A DNA stretch of 64,000 bases. It comes from Saprospiraceae bacterium (GTDB lineage Bacteria; Bacteroidota; Bacteroidia; Chitinophagales; Saprospiraceae). The stretch spans positions 124,001 to 188,000 of the forward strand of contig JAHBTW010000008.1 of the NCBI GenBank assembly GCA_019638385.1. The letters run 5' to 3'. The notes below the pieces were generated by a model. That model did no database searches. It saw only the letters and a list, made by a program, of their open reading frames with translations, and was not told where the DNA came from. Shown here piece by piece: positions 18,210 through 25,138 of the stretch. Positions within the stretch are counted from its first letter, which is position 1. Each line of letters opens with the position of its first letter. A program made the translations under genes and the position numbers.

Positions 18210-21071
18210 TTAATACCCAAACACCTCCTCCATGCTCAGCTCGCGTACCGGCCCGAAAGAGGCCAGCAATTCCATGTCAATGCGCTCGCGGCTGCCGAGT
18301 ACGAGAAAGGTGAAAGCCCTGCCTTTGACGTATTGCTGCTGAAAGGCGAGCAGGTCTTCTAATCGGCTGTTTTGCAGGCGCTCGTAGATGTCGCGTCGAA
18401 AATCGTGGCCGATGCCGAGGTCGCGGTATGAGCGGGCCGTCCAGTACAGCCGGGAAGGCAACACGCGCTCCGTGGCGATGCGCTTGAGCAACGACTGTCG
18501 GGCATGTTCCACCTGAGCCTCTGCAACGGGCATGTGCTCTATGATATTGAGCAGGGCCGGCAGGGCGTCGGCGAGCTTGTCGGGTTGGGTGCCCACATAA
18601 GCGCGCAGGTAGTGGGCGCGGTCTTTGCGCGAGGGCGTGCTGTACATGGCGTAAGTGGAGTAGGCGAGGGCCTTGGCTTCCCGGATATCCTGAAAAACGA
18701 TGGAAGATAGCCCATAGCCGAAGTACTCGTTGTACCAGTCGCGGAAGAGCAATTCCTCCGGGTTGAAAACGGGACTTCCTTTGGATACCATCAATACATC
18801 GGCCTGCACGATGGGGAAGTCCACAAACAGCACCTGATGTTGCGGGGTGTCCAACTCTGCAAATGCTTTGGCCTCCGGTACCGGTTGCATAGAATGCAAA
18901 TCCGGGTGGTGGTATTTTTCCAAAAGGCGGGCCACTTCTGCGCCGGGCTTCTGTCCGTAATAATAAATGCGGTGCGCAAAGTTGTTGAGCGTGCGAATCT
19001 GTTCGGTGAGCTGACCGGGGTGCAAAGCATGTAGTTGGGCCTCCGACAACCGGAACGTAAAGGGCGATTCCGGCCCGTACCGCGCATACGATCCCATGGC
19101 ATCGCGGAGGATGACGTTGCGATCCTGTTTGGCGTTGCGGCGCTTGAGCAGGGTGTCCGATACGATGTTTGACAGGGCGTAAGCGTCATTTTTTACACCC
19201 GACAGCAAATCTTCCAGCAGGCGGAGACCGGCCTCAAAGGATTCCTCCAAACCGCTCAACGTGATGTAGGTGCGCTCGTCGTTGCAGGTGGCGTCAAAAG
19301 AGAGGCCCAGCCGGAACAGCTCTTGTTTGATCTGTATGGCGCTGCGTTGGGAGTCGCCGAGGTAGGGCAGGTAATTGGTGGCAACGGCGAGAACGGGATC
19401 GCTCGTTTTGCCCATTTCAAAAATATAATCCAACCGAAACAAGGGGTTGGCCGGGTTGTAAACGTAGTCGAAAGAGAGGCCGTTGGAGAGGGTTTGGGTC
19501 TGAATATGCGCTCCGAAATTTCCAAAAACCGGCGCGATGGGCGTGGTTTGACGGCTCAGAAATTCGGCGGCAAATTCGGAAACGCCTTCCCGGTTGAGCG
19601 TCACAGCCGTGATGGGCGGTTTTTCTACTTTGAGTACGGCGGGGTCGGGCCCTTGCCGTTTGTACACCGCTACATAGTTGTTGTCGAGCAGGCGTTCATT
19701 CGCGAAAGCGATGATGTCCTGTTTACTGACGCGCCTCATCTTTTCCAATCGCCGGACCATTTGTTCCCAATCCAATCCATTGATAAAGGCATAGACCATG
19801 CGGGCTATTCGCTCAGCATTCGATTCGAAGGCTTTCCACTCTTCTAATTCGTAGTCTTTCACCACGGCTTCCAACAGACTGTCTTCCCAGTCGCCGTTGC
19901 GCAGGGCGTTTATTTGTTGGAGCAGCAATTGTTCTGCTTCTTCGAGCGTCTGCCCCTCGCGCGGTTTGGCATACAGCCCGAACGCCGTATAGTCGGCATT
20001 GGGCCAGCTCCATGCTTCCGATTCGAGCACCAATTGGGTTTGGTTGAGGCGGGTATCGAGCAGGCCGGCCTGATGGTTGAAGAGCAGCCGGCGCGTCAGG
20101 CTGAGCAACACCTGTTCATCGGCGGCAGCCGGTCCGAATCGCCAGGCCATTTGCACATAAGGCCCTTCCTGACCGAATACATCGCGTCGCAGCGGCCCTG
20201 CTATGGGCGCTTGTTGTTCGTATTCAAAAGGCGGTACCGGTTTGCTCCGGTAGCTGCCGAAATAGCGCTCGGCCATGTCCAATACTTCATCCGGGTTGAA
20301 ATCGCCGGCCAGCAACATGGCCATGTTGTTGGGCACATAATAGGTTTGGAAAAATCGCTGAATATTGATTTGCGAAGGGCGCTTGAGATGCTCGGCGCTG
20401 CCCAGTGTGGTTTGTGTGCCGTAGGGGTGCGTGGGGTACAATAGGGCGCGCAGCGCGTTGCCCACCTTGCGGAAATCGCGATCCTGACTGATGTTGAATT
20501 CCTCGTACACCGTTTCCAATTCAGTGTGGAACAGGCGCAGTGCCATCATGCGGAAGCGCTCGGATTCGAGCTGCATCCAGCGTTCGAGTTCGTTGCAGGG
20601 TATTTCATTGACGTACACCGTTTGGTCGAGCCAGGTGTAGGCATTGGTTTGGTCGGCGCCGATGGCCCCGGAGAGTTTGTCGTACTCATTGGCGGCGGCG
20701 AGCGGCGCGGCTTCGTTCGATACGCGGTCTATTTCGGCATAAATGCGGAGGCGTTCCTCTTCCGTTTCTGCAAAGCGGTGCTGTTCGTACAGATCGGAAA
20801 TGCGCGCTAAGAGGACTTTTTCCTGTTCCCAGTTGAGCGCGCCTATGCGGTTCGTGCCCTTAAAAAGCAGATGTTCCATGTAATGCGCCAGACCGGTGGT
20901 ATCGGCGGGGTCTTGTTTGGAACCTGCCCGCACGGCGATGTTGGTAAAGATGCGCGGCTCAAACGGGTTTACGCTGAGGTACAATTTCAGGCCGTTGGAA
21001 AGCGTGTATTGCAGTACGTTGAGGGGGTCGCCCGTGGCGGTGCGGAAGGTGCGAGGTTGTGTTGTTGTCAT
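18210..21071 (-). CDS. M16 family zinc metallopeptidase (insulinase-like, two-domain)
   Basis: A 953-residue protein with the inverted zinc motif HxxEH at H63-E66-H67 (LAHYMEHLLFKGT), and the further acidic ligand expected in ETVYEEFNISQDRD. The length fits the long, four-domain M16 type with an active N-half and an inactive C-half. There is no signal peptide, so it probably cleaves peptides in the cytoplasm; substrates are unknown. ATG at 21071 is chosen over an upstream TTG at 21095, because that TTG lies inside a TACCTTTG -7 box. It is transcribed towards porU but separated from it by a nested inverted repeat. Confidence 0.92.
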   Translation of the reverse strand: MTTTQPRTFRTATGDPLNVLQYTLSNGLKLYLSVNPFEPRIFTNIAVRAGSKQDPADTTGLAHYMEHLLFKGTNRIGALNWEQEKVLLARISDLYEQHRFAETEEERLRIYAEIDRVSNEAAPLAAANEYDKLSGAIGADQTNAYTWLDQTVYVNEIPCNELERWMQLESERFRMMALRLFHTELETVYEEFNISQDRDFRKVGNALRALLYPTHPYGTQTTLGSAEHLKRPSQINIQRFFQTYYVPNNMAMLLAGDFNPDEVLDMAERYFGSYRSKPVPPFEYEQQAPIAGPLRRDVFGQEGPYVQMAWRFGPAAADEQVLLSLTRRLLFNHQAGLLDTRLNQTQLVLESEAWSWPNADYTAFGLYAKPREGQTLEEAEQLLLQQINALRNGDWEDSLLEAVVKDYELEEWKAFESNAERIARMVYAFINGLDWEQMVRRLEKMRRVSKQDIIAFANERLLDNNYVAVYKRQGPDPAVLKVEKPPITAVTLNREGVSEFAAEFLSRQTTPIAPVFGNFGAHIQTQTLSNGLSFDYVYNPANPLFRLDYIFEMGKTSDPVLAVATNYLPYLGDSQRSAIQIKQELFRLGLSFDATCNDERTYITLSGLEESFEAGLRLLEDLLSGVKNDAYALSNIVSDTLLKRRNAKQDRNVILRDAMGSYARYGPESPFTFRLSEAQLHALHPGQLTEQIRTLNNFAHRIYYYGQKPGAEVARLLEKYHHPDLHSMQPVPEAKAFAELDTPQHQVLFVDFPIVQADVLMVSKGSPVFNPEELLFRDWYNEYFGYGLSSIVFQDIREAKALAYSTYAMYSTPSRKDRAHYLRAYVGTQPDKLADALPALLNIIEHMPVAEAQVEHARQSLLKRIATERVLPSRLYWTARSYRDLGIGHDFRRDIYERLQNSRLEDLLAFQQQYVKGRAFTFLVLGSRERIDMELLASFGPVRELSMEEVFGY

Positions 21072-21092
21072 GTAGTCGGCTCGTATGTGGGG

Positions 21093-21100
21093 CAAAGGTA
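21093..21100 (-). promoter_or_regulatory. -7 box of the M16 peptidase gene
   Basis: On the minus strand this reads TACCTTTG, a full match to TANNTTTG, 21 bases before the ATG at 21071. It argues against translation from the overlapping TTG. Confidence 0.5.
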
Positions 21101-21128
21101 ACCCGTTTTGGGGAATACGCGGCCGATA

Positions 21129-21163
21129 GCCGTAGAGCCGTTGAACTGCAACGGCTCTACGGC
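21129..21163. repeat. Perfect 15-bp hairpin between the M16 and pseudouridine synthase genes
   Basis: GCCGTAGAGCCGTTG (21129-21143) and its inverse (21149-21163) flank a 5-base loop. There is no T tract on either side. It looks like a REP-type palindrome rather than a terminator. Confidence 0.85.
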
Positions 21164-21173
21164 GGCGGGGGCA

Positions 21174-22007
21174 TCACGAAAAATGCTTCAACTGTATCAC
21201 CTCGCGTTCGGTGAGGCGGCGGAAGAAACCGCGCGGCAGGTCTTTTTTGGTGAGGCCGGCGTAGAAAATTCGGTCGAGCGTTTCCACGGTGTAGCCGAGG
21301 TGTTCGAATATGCGGCGCACGATGCGGTTTTTGCCGGTGTGAATTTCGATGCCGATTTCCGATTTTTTGCCTTCGATGAAATACACGTTGTCCACCTCGG
21401 CTTTGCCGTCTTCGAGTTCGAGGCCGGCGCTGATGGCTTCCATGTGGTTGAGAGAGAGCGATTTGTCGAGACCTACTTTATACACTTTCACGACGCTGTT
21501 GCGCGGATGCGCCAGTTTTTGGGCCAGGTCGCCGTCGTTGGTGAGCAGGATGAGGCCGGTGGTGTCGCGGTCTAATCGGCCCACGGGGTAAATGCGTTCT
21601 TTCACTTTGCCTTTGAGCAGGTCGAGTACGGTGGTGCGGCCGCGTTCGTCGTCGGAGGTCGTGATCACGTTTTTGGGTTTGTTCATCAGGATATACACCT
21701 TGCGGTCTTCGGGGCGCACGTTTTGCCCTTTGTAGGTGACGATGTCGGTGGGCGTTACTTCCACGCCGGGTTCGGTCACCACTTCACCGTTGACGATGAC
21801 CTGACCGTCTTTCACCAACTCGGCGGCCTGCCGGCGCGAGCAAATGCCGCAGTGTGCAATGTATTTGTTGAGCCGCATGGGCCATTGCTCAGTGGCGCCC
21901 GCTTCCTGTTTGGATTTAAATGCAGCAGGGCGGCGGGGACTAAAGCCTGCCGGTTTGCGCGGGGCGGTGGGTTTACGCGATTTGGACGGTTTGCGCGGAT
22001 TGTTCAT
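21174..22007 (-). CDS. rRNA pseudouridine synthase, RsuA/RluB/RluE/RluF family
   Basis: A 277-residue protein. Residues 1-40 are a very basic, low-complexity tail (rich in K, R, P, S). An S4 RNA-binding domain follows (about 43-100: RLNKYIAHCGICSRRQAAELV), then the synthase domain with the catalytic Asp in GRLDRDTTGLILLTNDGD. It isomerises uridine in ribosomal RNA; RluB (23S U2605) is the closest guess, but RsuA-type cannot be excluded. The start ATG at 22007 lies 25 bases after the dnaB stop, so the two genes may share a transcript. The basic N-terminal extension is common in Bacteroidota members. Confidence 0.92.
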   Translation of the reverse strand: MNNPRKPSKSRKPTAPRKPAGFSPRRPAAFKSKQEAGATEQWPMRLNKYIAHCGICSRRQAAELVKDGQVIVNGEVVTEPGVEVTPTDIVTYKGQNVRPEDRKVYILMNKPKNVITTSDDERGRTTVLDLLKGKVKERIYPVGRLDRDTTGLILLTNDGDLAQKLAHPRNSVVKVYKVGLDKSLSLNHMEAISAGLELEDGKAEVDNVYFIEGKKSEIGIEIHTGKNRIVRRIFEHLGYTVETLDRIFYAGLTKKDLPRGFFRRLTEREVIQLKHFS

Positions 22008-22031
22008 GCGTTGGCAATGTATAAGTATTGT

Positions 22032-23978
22032 TTAAAAAGGAATGTCTTCATCGTCGTTCATGCGGGAAGGCCGTATGATGACGTTGGCCGGCGAGGGGTC
22101 CTGAAACACCCCGGCGGGCAGTGCATCGAAATTGAACTCGTCGAGATCGGAAAAGCGGGCAAACTGATCGGTGAAGCGCAGTTTTACGGTGTCCACCGCG
22201 CCGTTGCGGTGTTTGGCCACAATGATCTCCGCCAGGCCCTTTTGACTTTGCCCGTTTTCGTCTTCCAATATTTGGTAGTATTCAGGGCGGTAAATGAAGG
22301 ACACGATGTCGGCGTCCTGTTCGATGGCTCCGGAGTTATGGCTCACGATTCCGTTGGCAATGAATGAGTGTGTATCCGGTACCGTCAGGTCAAAAACTTC
22401 TTCTTCTCCAGCGGGAATAATTTCTGTGATGACATCCCAGAAAAGGTCGCTCGTGGCTATGCCAATATTGGCAAGTCTATCATCCTTGGTCAATTCAGCC
22501 ACTCTTTTCCATCCATCCAATGTCAATAGCCGATGCTCGGCGGTAGCTTTGAGGGTTCTTCCACTGGCCAGCGTAATTTGGTGTACTTCCTTTTTTCCAA
22601 CTGGCCAGACGATTTCAGACCGGGCGACTGTGATTTTTTTGGAGTGTTCATCCATTGAAATGACTTCCGGTTGTGTCCCGACCAAGTCTTTGATGGGAAG
22701 GGTCCGGCCATCTGCCAGAAACACCAGCGTGTCGCCGGTCACGCACTCCCGGAGATCGGACAACTGCGGCCTCTTCGTCCCGCCCCGCGTTTCCACCGCC
22801 CGGCTCAACTGCGACAGCGCGATGACGGGCACGTTGAGCTCTTTGGCCAATGCCTTGAGCGAGCGGGAGATGGAACTGATTTCCTGTTCGCGGTTGCCGC
22901 GTTGGCTGTCGGCGCCGCCGCTCATGAGCTGGAGGTAGTCAATGACGATGAGTTGTATATCGTGCTGAATCTTCATGCGGCGTGCCTTGGCGCGCAGTTC
23001 GAAAATGTTGATGCCTGCCGTATCGTCTATAAAAATAGGCGCTTCACTGATGCGCTCCACGGCGCGGTGCAGGCGTTTCCACTCTTCTTCGTCCAACTGG
23101 CCGTTGCGCAGCTTGCTGCCCGAAATCTCGGCCTCCATAGAGACCAAGCGCAGCACCAATTGCAGGTTGGCCATTTCCAAAGAAAAAATGGCCACCGGTT
23201 TTTTGAAATCCGTAGCGGCATTGCGGGCCATGGAGAGCACGAAACCGGTTTTACCCATTGCGGGCCTCGCGGCTATGATGATGAGGTCGGAGGGTTGCCA
23301 GCCGGAGGTGAGGCGGTCGAGGGCAGTGAAACCGGTGGGTACGCCGGTGAGGCCGTCTTTTTTGCCTTTGAGTTCTTCTATTTGTTTGAGCATCTTGGCG
23401 GCCAGCGTATTGGTGCTTTCGTAGCCGCGGCTCATGTTGTTTTGGGCGATGTTGTAGAGGCCCTGTTCGGCTTCGTCCAAGAGTTCAAACACGTCGGAGG
23501 TGTCCTCGAAAGCGTCGCGGATGGTTTGGGTGGACACCCGGATGAGTTCGCGTTGGATGTACTTCTGTGCGATGATGCGGGCGTGGTATTCGATGTTGGC
23601 GGCGGAAGCGACGCGGTGGGTGAGTTCGGCGAGGTAGGCCGGCCCGCCGGAGGCTTCGAGTTCGCCGGCTTTTTTGAGTTCTTCCATCACCGTGAGCAGG
23701 TCAATGGGCTGCGAGCGGTCGAAAAGGCGGCGCATGGCGCTGTAAATGTGCTGGTGCGCTTCAGTGTAAAAACTGTCCGGCTGGAGAATGTCTATGATGA
23801 TGGTGAGCGCGTTTTTGTCGAGCATGACGGCGCCGAGCACGGCCTCCTCCAACGGCACAGCCTGGGGCTGCACCCTGCCGAACACATAGTTGGACAGGTC
23901 TTCGCCCCGGCGCTGCGGGTTGGGCTTGCGTTGCCCGCCGGAAACCGGCTTGTTGGTGGAATCTTTTTGCTCAGACAT
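22032..23978 (-). CDS. dnaB: Replicative DNA helicase DnaB with an in-frame mini-intein
   Basis: A 648-residue precursor. Extein parts give a 511-residue DnaB: N-terminal domain (about 28-130), linker, and RecA-like domain with Walker A in AARPAMGKTGF and the VIDYLQLM motif. The host sequence DLRE/SGAIEQDAD is split at residue 411 by a 137-residue intein (residues 412-548). After splicing, DnaB unwinds DNA at the replication fork. The ATG at 23978 is preceded by a TAGCTTTG -7 box 26 bases upstream (24004-24011). The C-terminal tail ending DDEDIPF is typical of the phylum. Because the frame is intact and the splice junction residues are present, the gene is judged functional. Confidence 0.96.
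   Translation of the reverse strand: MSEQKDSTNKPVSGGQRKPNPQRRGEDLSNYVFGRVQPQAVPLEEAVLGAVMLDKNALTIIIDILQPDSFYTEAHQHIYSAMRRLFDRSQPIDLLTVMEELKKAGELEASGGPAYLAELTHRVASAANIEYHARIIAQKYIQRELIRVSTQTIRDAFEDTSDVFELLDEAEQGLYNIAQNNMSRGYESTNTLAAKMLKQIEELKGKKDGLTGVPTGFTALDRLTSGWQPSDLIIIAARPAMGKTGFVLSMARNAATDFKKPVAIFSLEMANLQLVLRLVSMEAEISGSKLRNGQLDEEEWKRLHRAVERISEAPIFIDDTAGINIFELRAKARRMKIQHDIQLIVIDYLQLMSGGADSQRGNREQEISSISRSLKALAKELNVPVIALSQLSRAVETRGGTKRPQLSDLRECVTGDTLVFLADGRTLPIKDLVGTQPEVISMDEHSKKITVARSEIVWPVGKKEVHQITLASGRTLKATAEHRLLTLDGWKRVAELTKDDRLANIGIATSDLFWDVITEIIPAGEEEVFDLTVPDTHSFIANGIVSHNSGAIEQDADIVSFIYRPEYYQILEDENGQSQKGLAEIIVAKHRNGAVDTVKLRFTDQFARFSDLDEFNFDALPAGVFQDPSPANVIIRPSRMNDDEDIPF
22335..22745 (-). 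other. Mini-intein of DnaB (no homing endonuclease)
   Basis: A 137-residue protein-splicing domain. It starts at Cys (CVTGDTLVFLADG, block A), has the block B TxxH motif in KATAEHRLLT, and ends with block F/G FDLTVPDTHSFIANG followed by VSHN, with Ser as the first C-extein residue. All four chemical positions (C1, TxxH, penultimate His, terminal Asn plus Ser+1) are present, so splicing is expected. There is no LAGLIDADG or HNH endonuclease block; at this length there is room for the splicing fold only. The site, inside DLRE-SGAIEQDAD, is the same conserved DnaB position that hosts the Synechocystis and Rhodothermus DnaB inteins. Confidence 0.95.
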
Positions 23979-24003
23979 ACTCGCGGATAGCTCCTTTTCC
24001 CTA

Positions 24004-24011
24004 CAAAGCTA
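24004..24011 (-). promoter_or_regulatory. -7 box of dnaB
   Basis: Minus-strand TAGCTTTG matches TANNTTTG, 26 bases before the dnaB ATG. No TTG is seen at the proper -33 distance. Confidence 0.45.
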
Positions 24012-24076
24012 ATGGTATTGCCCGAATTGCGGCTGTGTAAAATCAGGCCGGTTACCAACGAATGTGCATAAAAGCC

Positions 24077-24190
24077 TGTGGGAATGTGGGTAAGCTGTGG
24101 ATAAAGTAAATTTAGCGTTAACTAAAAACCAATTCTGATGGCGCCGCTTCGATTTGAAGAGGACAGGGATGGACAGCGGGATGTGGAAAA
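24077..24190. promoter_or_regulatory. Cluster of DnaA-box-like sites upstream of dnaB
   Basis: Four sites in the same orientation: TGTGGGAAT (24077-24085), TGTGGGTAA (24085-24093), TGTGGATAA (24096-24104, an exact inverse of TTATCCACA) and TGTGGAAAA (24182-24190). An AT-rich stretch follows at 24101-24136. It could be DnaA control of dnaB or part of an origin. The stretch holds no gene. Confidence 0.4.
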
Positions 24191-24250
24191 GTTGTGATGG
24201 GCCGACGGAGCAAATGCGAACCTAAACAAGAGTCTCTCCTCCACAGCGAC

Positions 24251-24352
24251 TCACTTAGGAATTTCCCCAACCTTCACCACACGGTCATTGAGAACGCCCA
24301 ACGCCGAAGCTATTTTTTTTATGACACTGAGATTTACGGCTGTATTTTTCAT
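24251..24352 (-). pseudogene. Truncated partner gene of the HTH cassette (33-residue remnant)
   Basis: An ORF of 33 codons begins with an ATG that overlaps the TGA of the HTH gene (ATGA), the usual mark of translational coupling. Its product contains VIKKIASALGVLNDRVVKVG, which resembles the start of nucleotidyltransferase-like proteins often coded just after this kind of HTH protein (pattern ALGxLNDxVVxVGG). It then stops at IPK, where a full-length partner would continue for many more residues. No continuation is visible in the other frames towards 24100. The overlap and truncation are seen; the family assignment is inferred from a short match and is uncertain. Confidence 0.5.
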
Positions 24353-24861
24353 AAAACCAGTTCCTTTAACTGTTGGGAAGCTATCTGCTTTTCTCTCGCT
24401 TTACCAATCCGAAGTGCGTCTGCTAAAGACAATAAAGCATACAACTTTGGATCTTTCAGACATGCTTTTGGAACATTAGGATGTAACGGCTCAATAGATT
24501 GTCCCCTTGTTGTACCCTCTTCCCAAGGCCAAACCACCTGCTCATCGCTTTGAATAAAATTGGAAAGGGGAGCACATGAAAAAGCAGTCGGCATTCCCCG
24601 AACGATAGCCCCGGGGTGTTGTGGATACACATATTTGAATCCATATTCCAGAAATTCCAATAGAGACATTTTCATAAGGCTCTTTTTATCCGAAGATATT
24701 AAACCCGCATAGGCAGAACGCTGAAGGCTTTCACTGACTTCTCCAAAGCTGATACCTAATTCTATGGCCAAGTCTTTCATCAGCCAATGATCATCTGGCT
24801 TTGCAGCTATTTTCAGCAAAATGAGAATGTCATGGGGCCGCATACCATGGTGCTTTTTCAT
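24349..24861 (-). CDS. Winged-HTH protein, first gene of a two-gene cassette
   Basis: A 170-residue protein. Residues 7-65 look like a winged helix-turn-helix (MRPHDILILLKIAAK, then MKDLAIELGISFGEVSESLQ). The C-terminal half has conserved-looking motifs MPTAFSCAPLS, VWPWEEGTTRGQSIEPLHPNVPK and a basic helix DALRIGKAREKQ. Such proteins often precede a nucleotidyltransferase-like gene, here broken (24251-24352). ATG at 24861 is chosen; the TTG at 24924 lies within a large palindrome upstream. Base composition is more AT-rich than the flanking dnaB and TonB genes, a sign of transfer. Likely role: DNA-binding regulator or antitoxin of the pair; not proven. Confidence 0.6.
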   Translation of the reverse strand: MKKHHGMRPHDILILLKIAAKPDDHWLMKDLAIELGISFGEVSESLQRSAYAGLISSDKKSLMKMSLLEFLEYGFKYVYPQHPGAIVRGMPTAFSCAPLSNFIQSDEQVVWPWEEGTTRGQSIEPLHPNVPKACLKDPKLYALLSLADALRIGKAREKQIASQQLKELVL

Positions 24862-24891
24862 GTTTTTCAGTTTTTGAATACAAAGAAAAGC

Positions 24892-24930
24892 AAAAGTTTG
24901 CAATTCGCGATTCGCGAATTGCAAACTTTT
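24892..24930. promoter_or_regulatory. Perfect 19-bp inverted repeat before the HTH gene (operator candidate)
   Basis: Positions 24892-24910 and 24912-24930 are exact inverse copies around one central base, beginning AAAAGTTTGCAATTCGCGA. It lies 31 bases before the HTH ATG and just upstream of TTTCTTTG (24881-24888 on the minus strand), a near -7 box, so it is well placed for autorepression. A terminator role is less likely, since it stands between the TonB gene and the HTH gene without a clean T tract. Confidence 0.6.
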
Positions 24931-25138
24931 TGTAAAGACAGTTGATTCTTATTACAAACCTGCCGGTAAAATCTGCGTGGTGTAATGGTATGTATAACAG
25001 ATTGCGTAAAGTTCGAAATCTGTGATAATCCTTTAATCTGTGGACAAATATTCTGTTGTGTCAGATCGTAGTTTGCCTGAAAGGCAAATATATTCCAAGA
25101 TGGGGTACGCTGCGGCGATCTTTTGAGACCAAGTCCTC

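Noticed and set aside
21072..21095. TTG start of the M16 gene
   Set aside because: It lies inside a TACCTTTG -7 box; ATG at 21071 is better.
25000..25100. Further DnaA-like sites (TGTGGACAA at 25039)
   Set aside because: Isolated and one mismatch from the consensus; not enough for an origin call.
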